The position numbers and the translations under genes are program-made. Positions 51,971 through 60,975 of a DNA stretch of 64,000 nt are shown here, one piece after another (position 1 is the first letter of the stretch; the number at the start of each line of letters is the position of its first letter). The notes beneath the pieces were generated by a model. The model saw only the letters and a list, made by a program, of their open reading frames with translations, made no database searches and had not been told where the DNA came from. Location of the stretch: NCBI RefSeq assembly GCF_006980705.1, contig NZ_SBHO01000007.1, positions 1 to 64,000 on the forward strand, written 5' to 3'. Source of the DNA: Tepidiphilus olei (lineage in GTDB: Bacteria > Pseudomonadota > Gammaproteobacteria > Burkholderiales > Rhodocyclaceae).

Positions 51971-54004
51971 ATGTCCCTCCGGCCCTCCCTGCTCTGCACC
52001 GCCCTGCTCGCCGTCGCCCTCGTGCCCGGCGCACCCGCCGTAGCCGCAGCCGAAGGGCAGCGGGTGAAACCCGCCCCGAAGGCCGTCGAGGCCAAGGCCC
52101 ATGCCGCCCCGAAACCAGCCGCCCCGAGCGGCCCCGACGCGATCGATCGTGCTCGTTCCGCCTACGCGCGCGGCGATCTCGCCACCGTGCTGCAGCAGCT
52201 GCCGCATGTCACCGCCCACCCGCTGGGCGACTACGTTCTCCTATGGTCGCTCATCCAGCGCCTCGGCCGCCCCAGTGAAACGGTACAGCCACAGGAAATC
52301 GAGGCGTTCCTCGCGCGTCACGGCGACGACGCCCTGGGCGAGCGCCTGCGCCGCGAGCTGCTGCGCACCGCCGTGCGACAGGAACGCTGGAGCGAGGCGC
52401 TGCAGCACTATCGCACCCTCGTCAAGCCCGACCGCGACGCCCAGTGCTGGGGCACGCTCGCCTGGATCCAGGATCAACCCCTATCCGGCATTCCCACCAA
52501 CGACGTGCTGCGCCTGCTGGTCTCCAGCCCCCGCCCCGGCACCGAATGCGTCCCTCTCTTCGCCACGGCCGCCCAGCAGGGGCGGATCGACCAACGAATC
52601 CTACGCCAGCGCCTCTACGCATCGCTTGCCCAGAGCGGCCCGTCCGCCGCCAAAGAATGGCGCGCACTCGCCGGCCTGAGCGAGAGAGAATGGCTCGACC
52701 TCGAACACGCCACCCGCGACCCGCTCGCGACATTCGCCCTGCCCGACGCCTCGTCCACGACCCTCGCCGCCGCCCTCATCGCCCTGCAAAAAGAAGACCC
52801 CGAAGCGGCGCACGAATGGCTCCTCACCATGGCCGAACGGCTCGACCCCGAAGCGCGCGACGTCGTTCGCTGGTCGCTCGTGCTCTACGCCGCCAAGCGG
52901 CGCCTGCCACAGGCCAACGCCTGGGCCGACGAAATCACCCTCTCACCGCTCTGGACCGAACCGGCACGCTGGGCCGTGCGCGCGGCGCTCGCGGCGCAGG
53001 ATTGGCCCAAAGTCTGGCAGCGCATCGAAGCGCTCCCCCCGGGCGAGCGCGAGCGTAACGAATGGCGCTACTGGCAAGGCTATGCCCTCCAGCAGCTGGG
53101 CAAAAGCGAACTCGCCGAGGCCATCTTTCGCACCCTCGAGCGTGGCGACGACTACTACGCCATGCTCGCCGCCCATGCCCTCGGTCACCGCTGGCGCCTG
53201 CCACCGCAATCTCCCCCTCCGTCGCCGCCCGAAGTGCGCGAGATCGAACGCCACCCCGTCGTGGTGCGCATCCTGGCCCTGGCCGAGCGGAACTGGTTTT
53301 TCGAAGCCGCACGCGAAGTCGAGGCCCTGGGCCGCAAGCTTTCGGTTCCCCAGGCACGTGCCGCCAGCGTCGCGCTCACCCAGGCCGGACACTTCGATCT
53401 GGCCATCCGTCTGGCCGAATCCATGGACGACGACGGGTTCCTCCTCGCCCGCTACCCGCTCGCCTACCGCGAACTCGTCGAACGCTACGCTGCCGCGCAA
53501 AACGTCGACCCCGCCTGGGTCTGGGGCCTGATACGCCAGGAAAGCCGCTTTCGCGCCGATGCCCGCTCGAGCAGCGGCGCGCTCGGTCTCATGCAGATCA
53601 TGCCCGCCACCGGCAAGTGGCTCGCCGGCAAGCTCGGCATCCCGCGCTTCGACGTCGCCCGCCTGCGCGACCCCGACACCAACGTGATGCTGGGCGTCAC
53701 CTACATGCGCATGGTCACCGAACAGCTCGACGGCCACCCCGTGCTCGCCACCGGCGCCTACAACGCCGGCCCCGGCCGCATGGGACGCCTGCGGCCGCAA
53801 CAGGCACTCGAGACCGAGATCTACATCGAAAACCTGCCGATCGACGAGACGCGCGACTACATCAAGAAAGTACTCGCCAACACCGTCGTCTATTCGGCCA
53901 TCCTGAACGGGGGCAAAGGCAAGGACATCACCGACTTCCTCCTTCCCTTGCCCGGACTGAGCAACGCCGCCGGCGCACCCGCGCCGGTGCTGGACAACGG
54001 ATGA
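51971..54004 (+). CDS. slt: Soluble lytic murein transglycosylase
   Basis: A 677-aa periplasmic enzyme that cleaves the glycan strand of peptidoglycan. A signal peptide (LLCTALLAVALVPGAPAVAAA) is followed by a large alpha-superhelical doughnut domain (about 60-490). The C-terminal lysozyme-like domain has catalytic Glu524 in IRQESRFRADARSSSGALGL, then MQIMPAT and ATGAYNAGPGR. The ATG at 51971 gives a clean signal peptide; an in-frame ATG at 51920 would lengthen it by 17 residues. Confidence 0.94.
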   Translation: MSLRPSLLCTALLAVALVPGAPAVAAAEGQRVKPAPKAVEAKAHAAPKPAAPSGPDAIDRARSAYARGDLATVLQQLPHVTAHPLGDYVLLWSLIQRLGRPSETVQPQEIEAFLARHGDDALGERLRRELLRTAVRQERWSEALQHYRTLVKPDRDAQCWGTLAWIQDQPLSGIPTNDVLRLLVSSPRPGTECVPLFATAAQQGRIDQRILRQRLYASLAQSGPSAAKEWRALAGLSEREWLDLEHATRDPLATFALPDASSTTLAAALIALQKEDPEAAHEWLLTMAERLDPEARDVVRWSLVLYAAKRRLPQANAWADEITLSPLWTEPARWAVRAALAAQDWPKVWQRIEALPPGERERNEWRYWQGYALQQLGKSELAEAIFRTLERGDDYYAMLAAHALGHRWRLPPQSPPPSPPEVREIERHPVVVRILALAERNWFFEAAREVEALGRKLSVPQARAASVALTQAGHFDLAIRLAESMDDDGFLLARYPLAYRELVERYAAAQNVDPAWVWGLIRQESRFRADARSSSGALGLMQIMPATGKWLAGKLGIPRFDVARLRDPDTNVMLGVTYMRMVTEQLDGHPVLATGAYNAGPGRMGRLRPQQALETEIYIENLPIDETRDYIKKVLANTVVYSAILNGGKGKDITDFLLPLPGLSNAAGAPAPVLDNG

Positions 54005-54026
54005 TGCTCGACCAGGAGAAACGACC

Positions 54027-54998
54027 ATGACCACTGCGACCGAACGCACCGCCCTCGTCCTCGGCGGAACCGGATTCGTCGGCAGCCACCTGCTCGACCG
54101 GCTCGTCACCGAAGGCTGGCGCGTCGTCGTGCCCACGCGCCGTCTACAGAATGCGCGTGACCTCAAGCTGCTGCCCACGGTCGAAATCGTCGAAGCCGAC
54201 GTGCACGACCCGAAGACGCTCGAACGCCTGTGCGCCGGCAAACGCCTGGTGGTCAACCTCGTCGGCACCCTGCACTCGCGCCCCGGACGTCCCTATGGCC
54301 CCGAGTTTGCCCGCGCCCACGTCGAACTGCCGCAAAAACTCGCCGAAGCCTGCCATGCGCAGGACGTACGCCGCCTCATCCACCTGAGCGCCCTGGGCGC
54401 CGCGCCCGACACCCCGTCGCAATACCTGCGCTCCAAGGCGGACGGCGAAGCGCGTCTCCGCGCCGCCGGCGACGGGCTCGACTGGACCATCCTGCGCCCT
54501 TCCGCCATCTTCGGCCCCGGCGACTCCTTCCTCAACCGCTTCGCCGCACTCGCCCGGCTCTTCCCCATCCTGCCGATCGGCGCAGCGCAGGCCAAGCTGC
54601 AGCCGGTCTATGTGGGCGACGTCGTCGAGGTGATCCTGCGCGCGGCGGCCACCGCCAAGGCCGCGGGTCAAACCTACGAGCTCGCCGGCCCCACGGTCTA
54701 TACGCTCGCCGAGATCGTCGCCTACGCCGCCCGTACGAGCGGCCATCCGCGCCGCGTGGTGGCGCTCCCGCCGCGGCTCGCCCGCGCGCAGGCGTGGCTG
54801 CTCGAGCACCTCCTGCCCAACCCGCCGCTCACGCGCGACATGCTCGATTCCCTCTCGATCGACAGCGTGGCCCACGGCGAGCCGCTGCCCTTCGGGCTCG
54901 AACCCACGCCGATGGAGGCCATCGGGCCGGCTTACCTCGCCAACGACACCTTCCGCAGCCGCTACGTCCGCTGGCGCATGCGAATGCAACACGGATGA
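54027..54998 (+). CDS. NAD(P)-binding protein of the complex I NDUFA9-like family
   Basis: A 323-aa atypical short-chain dehydrogenase/epimerase. The Rossmann motif [13 protein letters not shown] is at the N-terminus. [27 protein letters not shown] and [14 protein letters not shown] are shared with the mitochondrial complex I subunit NDUFA9 and with NAD-dependent sugar epimerase relatives. Whether it binds bacterial complex I is unknown. The stop overlaps the cca start. Confidence 0.85.
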   Translation: MTTATERTALVLGGTGFVGSHLLDRLVTEGWRVVVPTRRLQNARDLKLLPTVEIVEADVHDPKTLERLCAGKRLVVNLVGTLHSRPGRPYGPEFARAHVELPQKLAEACHAQDVRRLIHLSALGAAPDTPSQYLRSKADGEARLRAAGDGLDWTILRPSAIFGPGDSFLNRFAALARLFPILPIGAAQAKLQPVYVGDVVEVILRAAATAKAAGQTYELAGPTVYTLAEIVAYAARTSGHPRRVVALPPRLARAQAWLLEHLLPNPPLTRDMLDSLSIDSVAHGEPLPFGLEPTPMEAIGPAYLANDTFRSRYVRWRMRMQHG

Positions 54999-56293
54999 AA
55001 ATCTACTGCGTCGGCGGAGCTGTACGCGACGAACTCCTCGGCCGGCCCGTGAGCGACCGCGACTGGGTCGTGGTCGGCGCCACCCCCGAGGAGATGCTCG
55101 CCCGCGGCTTCCTGCCCGTGGGCAAGGATTTCCCCGTCTTCCTGCACCCCGAGACGAAAGAGGAATACGCGCTCGCGCGCACCGAGCGCAAGACGGGGCG
55201 CGGCTACCACGGCTTCGCCTTCCACACCAGCCCCGAAGTCACCCTCGAAGAAGACCTCGCGCGGCGTGACCTCACCATCAACGCCATGGCCCGCGACGAA
55301 ACGGGGCGCCTCATCGACCCCTACGGCGGGCTCGAGGATCTGCGCCGCAAGGTGCTGCGCCACGTCAGCCCGGCGTTTGCCGAAGACCCGGTGCGCATCC
55401 TGCGCGTGGCGCGATTCAGCGCCCGTTTGCCCGACTTCACCCTGGCCCCCGAGACGCTCGCGCTGATGCGGCGCATGGTGGAGGAAGGCGAAGTCGATCA
55501 CCTCGTACCCGAACGGGTCTGGCAGGAACTCGCCCGCGGCCTCATGGAACCGCGGCCCGATCGCATGATCGAGGTGCTGCGCGCATGCGGCGCGCTCGCG
55601 CGTCTGCTGCCCGAAATCGACACCCTCTTCGGCATCCCCCAGCCGCCAAACTACCACCCCGAGATCGACACCGGCGTGCACGTGCTCGCTGCCCTGCGCA
55701 TGGCGGCCGAACGGGCCCTGCCGCTCCCCACCCGCTTCGCCGTGCTGCTGCACGACGTGGGCAAAGGGCGCACGCCGCCAGAACTCTGGCCGCACCATTA
55801 CGGACACGAAGCCCGCGGCGCGGCGCTCATCCCTTCGATCTGTGCCCGGCTGCGCACGCCCGTCGAGTGCCGGGAACTCGCCGTGCTCACCGCGCGCGAG
55901 CACGGGCTGATCCACCGCGGACCGCGCCTTCGCCCTGCCACCCGCGTGCGCGTGCTCGAGCGCTGCGACGCCCTGCGCCGTCCCGAGCGCTTCCTGCACC
56001 TGCTCGAAGCCTGTGCCTGCGATGCCCTCGGCCGCCCCGGACTCGATATGGACTACGAACCGGTCGAGCGGCTCTGGCGCGATACCCTCGAGGCGGCCAG
56101 AAGCGTCGATGCCGGCGCGATCGCCCGCACCTGCACCGAACGCAGCCAGATCCCGGCAAGGCTGCACGAGGCGCGCGTCGCCGCCGTCAAGGCGCGCGCC
56201 GCGCGCGGTGGGGATGGCGATGAAGTTTCGTCGCCATCCACTGCCGCCACCACCGCCGGTACCCCATCCTCCTCCCCGCTGGAGGGTGCCTGA
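54995..56293 (+). CDS. cca: CCA tRNA nucleotidyltransferase with HD domain
   Basis: 432 aa. It adds or repairs the 3' CCA of tRNAs. The nucleotidyltransferase core has [11 protein letters not shown] and the DxD in SDRDWVVVG, then [10 protein letters not shown] and [17 protein letters not shown]-terminal HD phosphohydrolase domain ([22 protein letters not shown]) marks the multifunctional gammaproteobacterial/betaproteobacterial type. It is needed at least for the tRNA-Tyr at 774-855, which lacks an encoded CCA. The last 25 or so residues are a Ser/Thr/Pro-rich tail. Confidence 0.95.
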   Translation: MKIYCVGGAVRDELLGRPVSDRDWVVVGATPEEMLARGFLPVGKDFPVFLHPETKEEYALARTERKTGRGYHGFAFHTSPEVTLEEDLARRDLTINAMARDETGRLIDPYGGLEDLRRKVLRHVSPAFAEDPVRILRVARFSARLPDFTLAPETLALMRRMVEEGEVDHLVPERVWQELARGLMEPRPDRMIEVLRACGALARLLPEIDTLFGIPQPPNYHPEIDTGVHVLAALRMAAERALPLPTRFAVLLHDVGKGRTPPELWPHHYGHEARGAALIPSICARLRTPVECRELAVLTAREHGLIHRGPRLRPATRVRVLERCDALRRPERFLHLLEACACDALGRPGLDMDYEPVERLWRDTLEAARSVDAGAIARTCTERSQIPARLHEARVAAVKARAARGGDGDEVSSPSTAATTAGTPSSSPLEGA

Positions 56294-56377
56294 GGCCGTA
56301 GTATCATAAAATAAGCTGCCGTTATCCTTTGGCTACGCCACAACCCCAACGCCCCCAACCCTTACCGAGCCCATTCC

Positions 56378-57175
56378 ATGACCGAGCACCTCGAACTGCT
56401 GCATGAAGCCCCCAGCCACCCAGTGAATGCCCCGCCCCTCCTCTTCCTGCACGGCGCCTACGTCGGCGCCTGGTGCTGGCAGGAGCACTTCCTGCCCTGG
56501 TTCGCTGCCCAAGGCTACGACGCCTGGGCGCTGTCGCTGCGCGGCCACGGCGGCTCACGCACCGATCGCCCGCGCGACACGCTCTCCATCGACGACTACG
56601 TCGACGACGTGCTGCGCGCCCAGGAACGCCTACCCGCCGAGCCCATCCTCATCGGCCACTCCATGGGTGGTTTCGTCGCCCAGAAAGCCCTCGAGCGTCA
56701 CCCTTTCCCTGCGCTCGTACTGCTGTGTTCGGTGCCGCCCACCGGACTCGGTGGGTCGCTGCTGCACATGCTGCTGCACACGCCCATGGCCCTGCTCGAA
56801 ATGAACCTCTTCACGGCCGGCAAGCGCAAGCCGCACCGCAGCCTGGTCAAAGCGCTCTTCCACCATCTGCCGCCGGAGCCCGACCTCGCCCGTTATCTGG
56901 CCGCGAGCGGACCGGAATCATTGCGCGCCATCTGGGACATGATGGGATTTGCCCGCGTCGATCGCGCCGAGCAGCATCCCGCCCCGGTATACGTCTTCGG
57001 CGCCGAACACGACAAGATCATCCCACCCGACCAGGTGGAGAGCACGGCGCGTTTCTACGGCACCACCGCCCGGATCCTGCCCGATTTCGGCCACACCCTC
57101 ATGCTGGAGCCTGGCTGGGAGCGCGCCGCACGCGCCATCGCGCAGGTGCTGCAGCCGGCAGCGCAAGCCGCCTGA
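56378..57175 (+). CDS. Alpha/beta-hydrolase
   Basis: 265 aa. Oxyanion motif LHGAYVG, nucleophile Ser95 in GHSMGGFV, a late Asp in VFGAEHDKII and His in LPDFGHTLML complete a canonical triad. No signal peptide, so cytosolic. The substrate is unknown; esterase, lipase-like or haloperoxidase-like relatives cannot be separated. It converges with the MidA gene (7-bp gap). Confidence 0.85.
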   Translation: MTEHLELLHEAPSHPVNAPPLLFLHGAYVGAWCWQEHFLPWFAAQGYDAWALSLRGHGGSRTDRPRDTLSIDDYVDDVLRAQERLPAEPILIGHSMGGFVAQKALERHPFPALVLLCSVPPTGLGGSLLHMLLHTPMALLEMNLFTAGKRKPHRSLVKALFHHLPPEPDLARYLAASGPESLRAIWDMMGFARVDRAEQHPAPVYVFGAEHDKIIPPDQVESTARFYGTTARILPDFGHTLMLEPGWERAARAIAQVLQPAAQAA

Positions 57176-57182
57176 ACGCCGC

Positions 57183-58334
57183 TCACTCCCAAGGAGGCGG
57201 CTCGATCCCTCGCCCCAGCGCGATCACCTTGAAGAGCTCCCCCATCTCGTGCGGCATGATGAGCCGCTGCAAGGCGCGCGCGGCCTTCAGATACGCCAGG
57301 CTCCCCGGCTCGGCGCGTTCCTCCAGCCGCTGCAAGATGCCGTTGGCCAGCAAGAATCCCGCCTGGTTCATGAAGGCCAGCGTCTCCAGCCCCTCGGCCT
57401 CGGCCGCCTCGGCCACGGAAGTGAAATCGACGAAACTGGTGATGTCCATCGCCCCCGGCAGCCACAGCGGATCGTCGACCACGCGGTGGCGGAAATAGCA
57501 CTGCAGCGTGCCGCGCCAGCGCCACGGCACGTAATACGTCTCCCGCGGATAGCCGTAATCGATCAAGAGCAGCATCCCCGCCTGCAGCGCACGGGCGAGC
57601 GTCCCCACCCAGGCACGTGCCACCGGGTGGACTTCCGTCAGGTACTCCCGCCCTTCCAAATGGGGCAACTCGATCCCCTCCAGCCCGGCGAGCGCCGCCG
57701 GCGTCGGCGGGCGATCCTCCCAGGCGAGCGCACCGTCACGCACCGTCACGCCGCGCTCGAACGCCTCCCCTTCGACCGTTCCCACCAGATGCACCGGCAG
57801 CACGTCGAGCACTTCGTTGGCGAGCAACACCCCGCGGAAGGAATCCGGCACGGCCTCGAGCCAGACCACGCGCTCGGCAAGCGCTCCTGCCTGCGCCGCG
57901 ATCGTCTCCTGCTGGCGAGCGCGCAGCGACCCCGACACTTCCAGGATGGCGTAGCGCTCGGGCAGCGCCCCGAGCTCGGCGAGCTGGCGCAGCACGTCGG
58001 CCGCGAGCAAACCGGTGCCCGCCCCGGCTTCGAGCACGATGCCTCCCGTCTGCCGCAACACCGGCGCGATCGCCTCGGCCAGCGTGGCCCCGAAGAGCGG
58101 TGTGATCTCCGGCGCGGTGATGAAATCCCCCGCCGGGCCGAATTTCGTCGCTCCGCCGCTGTAATAGCCAAGATCCGGCTCGTAGAGCGCCCAGCGCATG
58201 TAATCGGCGAACGGCACCCAGCCGCCGGCCTCCCTGATGCGCGCCACGATGCGCGCGCGCAAGGCCTCGCTCGCCGCCACCACCTCCGGTTCGGGCGCCG
58301 GCACTCCCCTCGTCGTCCGTTCCCGTTCGAACAC
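57183..58334 (-). CDS. SAM-dependent methyltransferase, MidA/NDUFAF7 family
   Basis: 383 aa. The SAM-binding motif LEAGAGTGLLAADVL, the N-terminal FADYMRWALYEPDLGYYSGG and FITAPEITPLFGATLAEAIAP are hallmarks of the COG1565 family. Its mitochondrial member NDUFAF7 methylates an arginine of complex I subunit NDUFS2. The bacterial target is not established. The start is a GTG at 58332-58334. It is divergent from the SDR gene by 42 bp. Confidence 0.88.
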   Translation of the reverse strand: MFERERTTRGVPAPEPEVVAASEALRARIVARIREAGGWVPFADYMRWALYEPDLGYYSGGATKFGPAGDFITAPEITPLFGATLAEAIAPVLRQTGGIVLEAGAGTGLLAADVLRQLAELGALPERYAILEVSGSLRARQQETIAAQAGALAERVVWLEAVPDSFRGVLLANEVLDVLPVHLVGTVEGEAFERGVTVRDGALAWEDRPPTPAALAGLEGIELPHLEGREYLTEVHPVARAWVGTLARALQAGMLLLIDYGYPRETYYVPWRWRGTLQCYFRHRVVDDPLWLPGAMDITSFVDFTSVAEAAEAEGLETLAFMNQAGFLLANGILQRLEERAEPGSLAYLKAARALQRLIMPHEMGELFKVIALGRGIEPPPWE

Positions 58335-58376
58335 GCAACCCCCCGTTTCACGCTACCATAGTCCGATCTTTGCCCG

Positions 58377-59144
58377 ATGGACGAAGCCATGACCCCCTCG
58401 CCCTCCGAGCACCGCCCCGTCGTTCTCGTCACCGGCGCCGCCCGGCGCATCGGCGCGGCCATCGCCCGCCATCTGCACGCGCACGGCTGGAACATCGCGC
58501 TGCATTATCGCACCTCGACCTCGGCCGCCGAGCGGCTCGCCACGGAGTTCGACGCCCAACGCCCCGGCAGCGCCGCCTGCTTTGCCGCCGAGCTCGCCGC
58601 CCCGGCGAATGCCCCTGCGCTCGTCGCTGCCGTACTCGATCGTTTCGGCCGGCTCGACGCCTTGGTCAACAACGCCTCGACCTTCTATCCCACCCCGATT
58701 TCCGAGGTCACCCCCGAGCAGTGGGAAGATCTGCTCGGCGCCAACGCCCGCGCCCCCTTCTTCCTCACCCAGGCGGCCGCGCCCGAGCTCGCGCGCCGGC
58801 GCGGTGCCGTGGTCAATGTCGTCGACATCCACGCCGAACGGCCGCTGCCCCGCTATCCCGTCTATACCGCCGCCAAGGCGGCGCTCGCCGGGCTCACCCG
58901 TGCGCTCGCCGTCGAGCTCGCCCCGGCGGTGCGGGTCAACGGCGTCGCGCCCGGTGCCATCCTCTGGCCGGAAGACGATCAATACCCGCCCGCCGAGCGC
59001 GCACGCATCCTCGCCCAGATCCCCCTGCAGCGCCTGGGCGAACCCGGCGACATCGCCCGCGCCGTGCGCTTCCTTCTGGAAGACGCCCCTTACGTCACCG
59101 GCCAGATCCTCGCCGTAGACGGCGGACGCAGCCTCGCCCTCTAG
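58377..59144 (+). CDS. SDR-family oxidoreductase, pteridine reductase-like
   Basis: 255 aa. The cofactor motif VTGAARRIGAAIARHL has an arginine pattern (ARR) typical of NADPH-dependent pteridine reductases. NNASTFYPTP and the catalytic Tyr163/Lys167 (YTAAKAAL) follow. It likely reduces dihydrobiopterin or folate-type pterins, as FolM/PTR1 do; this is inference from motif pattern. Its TAG stop lies in the CTAG at the left edge of a MITE-like element. Confidence 0.85.
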   Translation: MDEAMTPSPSEHRPVVLVTGAARRIGAAIARHLHAHGWNIALHYRTSTSAAERLATEFDAQRPGSAACFAAELAAPANAPALVAAVLDRFGRLDALVNNASTFYPTPISEVTPEQWEDLLGANARAPFFLTQAAAPELARRRGAVVNVVDIHAERPLPRYPVYTAAKAALAGLTRALAVELAPAVRVNGVAPGAILWPEDDQYPPAERARILAQIPLQRLGEPGDIARAVRFLLEDAPYVTGQILAVDGGRSLAL

Positions 59145-59288
59145 GGAAACGCTGAGGAAATGAGCGAGCGGGATGAAACGCAAGGCGGAAGGTAGCGCAG
59201 CAACCGAGACATATCGAGTGGATAGGCGAGGGATCGAGCACCGCGCAACGCAGCGATTCGCCCGCGCAGCCAATCATTCAGCGTTTCC
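59145..59288. repeat. MITE-like element, copy C (144 bp)
   Basis: The same length and order as copy A, with ends GGAAACGCTGA and TCAGCGTTTCC that are perfect inverted repeats of 11 bp. The left flank is CTAG (59141-59144), a YTAR site that contains the SDR stop codon. The right flank is CTGA, so the target duplication is not intact. No protein is encoded. Confidence 0.8.
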
Positions 59289-59434
59289 CTGACGCGGACG
59301 GACTATACTGAACTCTCTCCGACTTCGTCGCCTTGCTGCTCGCCGAACCCGACGCCCGCGAACTCGCCCGTGGATACGGCCTGGAGCGTTTCGGCGTATG
59401 ATTCGTACCATAACGACCACATGGGGAGCACCCG
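59289..59434 (+). other. Intergenic remnant upstream of the PagL-like gene
   Basis: From 59312 to 59401 one plus-strand frame reads about 28 codons (LSDFVALLLAEPDARELARG onward) with no start codon and then TGA. It looks like the tail of a lost gene cut off near the MITE-like element. A TATACT (59304-59309) could be a -10 for the next gene. GGGGAG before 59435 is its ribosome binding site. Confidence 0.35.
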
Positions 59435-59956
59435 ATGAAACGTCTCGTCCCGGCACTGATCGCCGCCTGTCTGAGCCTGCCCGTGCTTGCGCAGGACAAG
59501 AATGCGATGAGCGCCTTCTACGGCCAAGACGGCGACATCGACCGCTATGGTCTCTCCTGGCGCTTCAAACCCTTCTGGGGTGATGTCTGGGGCGGCTGGC
59601 ACGCCTCGCTCTCGCCCGAAATCGAAGCCTCCTACCTCGAATATAACGGAAGACACCCGGGCAACGACTCCTCGGGCGAGCTCGGCGGCCTCGTGCGCTT
59701 CCGCCTCGAACGCGGCGTCGGCGCCATGCGCCCCTATCTCGACCTTGGCTTGGGTGCGGCGGGATTTTCCGATACGAGGTTGGGAAACAAAAAGCTCGGC
59801 AGCGCCTTCCAATTCACCGAGCAGATCGGCCTAGGCGTCTCGATCGACCAAACCTGGTCGATCGGCTATCGCTTCTCCCACTACTCCAATGCCGGCATCG
59901 CCAGCGAGAACGACGGGCTCAGCCTGCATCACGTCGTGCTCGAAGTGAAATTCTGA
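59435..59956 (+). CDS. pagL: Lipid A 3-O-deacylase-like protein (PagL family)
   Basis: 173 aa with a signal peptide (MKRLVPALIAACLSLPVLAQ) and an outer-membrane beta-barrel pattern of alternating residues ending in ...LEVKF. The segment YRFSHYSNAGIASENDG matches the PagL active-site region, with His149 and Ser151. PagL removes the 3-O acyl chain of lipid A. The family glutamate, expected a few residues after NDG, appears to be serine here, though Glu158 lies just before. Activity is thus likely but unproven. It follows a MITE-like element. Confidence 0.85.
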   Translation: MKRLVPALIAACLSLPVLAQDKNAMSAFYGQDGDIDRYGLSWRFKPFWGDVWGGWHASLSPEIEASYLEYNGRHPGNDSSGELGGLVRFRLERGVGAMRPYLDLGLGAAGFSDTRLGNKKLGSAFQFTEQIGLGVSIDQTWSIGYRFSHYSNAGIASENDGLSLHHVVLEVKF

Positions 59957-59958
59957 CG

Positions 59959-60273
59959 ATGGCTTACTTTCGCCACCACGTCTTCTTCTGCTGCAACCAG
60001 CGCCCGGCGGGCGAGCCCTGCTGTGAGGATCACGGTGCGAGCGCCCTGCTCGCGCACGCCAAGGCCCGCATCGAGGGGCTGGGCTTGAAGGGCAAGGGCG
60101 GCATCCGCATCAACAAGGCCGGCTGCCTCGGGCGCTGCGACGAAGGACCGGTGCTGGTCGTCTACCCCGAAGGCGTGTGGTACACCTACCTCGACGAAGC
60201 GGACATCGACGAGATCATCGACGAGCATCTCGTGGGGGGCCGCCCCGTCGAGCGCTTGCGACTGCCCGGTTGA
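59959..60273 (+). CDS. (2Fe-2S) ferredoxin, thioredoxin-fold type
   Basis: 104 aa. FFCCNQRPAGEPCCEDHGA, AGCLGRCDEGP and VVYPEGVWYT are the pattern of stand-alone thioredoxin-like [2Fe-2S] ferredoxins. Likely cluster ligands are in the CCNQ/CC region and in GCLGRC. The partner is unknown. It starts two bases after pagL and is followed after two bases by a hydrolase, so the three genes probably share a transcript. Confidence 0.9.
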   Translation: MAYFRHHVFFCCNQRPAGEPCCEDHGASALLAHAKARIEGLGLKGKGGIRINKAGCLGRCDEGPVLVVYPEGVWYTYLDEADIDEIIDEHLVGGRPVERLRLPG

Positions 60274-60275
60274 CC

Positions 60276-60923
60276 ATGGAACGGATACGCGTCGAAACCC
60301 TGCTTGTCCCCGGCCCGGCCGGCACGATCGAAGTACTCGCCGACCTGCCGGCGACGCCGCGCGGCGTGGCGCTCGTGTGCCATCCCCACCCGCTCTTCGG
60401 CGGCGCCAACACCAACAAGGTGACCCACACGCTCGCGCGCGCCTACGCCGAACTCGGCTACGCCGTGCTGCGGCCGAACTTCCGCGGCGTCGGGCGAAGT
60501 GAGGGCCGGCACGACCACGGCGAAGGCGAAACGGACGACATGCTGGCGCTGCTGGCTTGGGCGCGCGGGCGCTGGGGCGAGGGCGAACTCGCGCTCGCCG
60601 GCTTCTCTTTCGGCGCCTACGTGCAGACCCGCGTCGTCGGCCGGCTGTCTGCTGCGCCGCGCCACCTCACTCTCGTGGGTCTGCCCCATGGCCTCGCGCT
60701 GGGCAGCGGCAAGCAGTACGACACCCCCCTACTGCCCGAGACGCTGCCCGCGCTGCTGATCCACGGCGAGCACGACGACATCGCCCCGCTTGCCCGCGTC
60801 TTCGACTGGGCCCGCCCGCAGACGCGGCCCGTCGTCGTCATCCCCGGGGCGGATCACTTCTTCCACGGCAAGCTCGCCCTCATCAAAACCTTGGTCCAGC
60901 GCGACCACGCCGCCGGCCGCTGA
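60276..60923 (+). CDS. Alpha/beta-hydrolase (YsgA/CocE-like small hydrolase)
   Basis: 215 aa. CHPHPLFGGANTNKV, RPNFRGVGRSEG and the nucleophile Ser111 in GFSFGAYV are typical of small proteobacterial alpha/beta hydrolases often encoded next to ferredoxins. The triad is completed by HGEHDDI and a late GADHFF. The substrate is unknown. Confidence 0.85.
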   Translation: MERIRVETLLVPGPAGTIEVLADLPATPRGVALVCHPHPLFGGANTNKVTHTLARAYAELGYAVLRPNFRGVGRSEGRHDHGEGETDDMLALLAWARGRWGEGELALAGFSFGAYVQTRVVGRLSAAPRHLTLVGLPHGLALGSGKQYDTPLLPETLPALLIHGEHDDIAPLARVFDWARPQTRPVVVIPGADHFFHGKLALIKTLVQRDHAAGR

Positions 60924-60949
60924 AGGCACTGGACGCCACGCCGCCGCAG

Positions 60950-60970
60950 CGGCGCCCGTCCGGGGCGCCG
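60950..60970. terminator. Hairpin between converging genes, possible terminator
   Basis: CGGCGCCC and GGGCGCCG form an 8-bp GC stem between the hydrolase (ends 60923) and icmF (ends 60976). No T tract follows on either strand, so intrinsic termination is doubtful. Confidence 0.35.
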
Positions 60971-60975
60971 CACAC

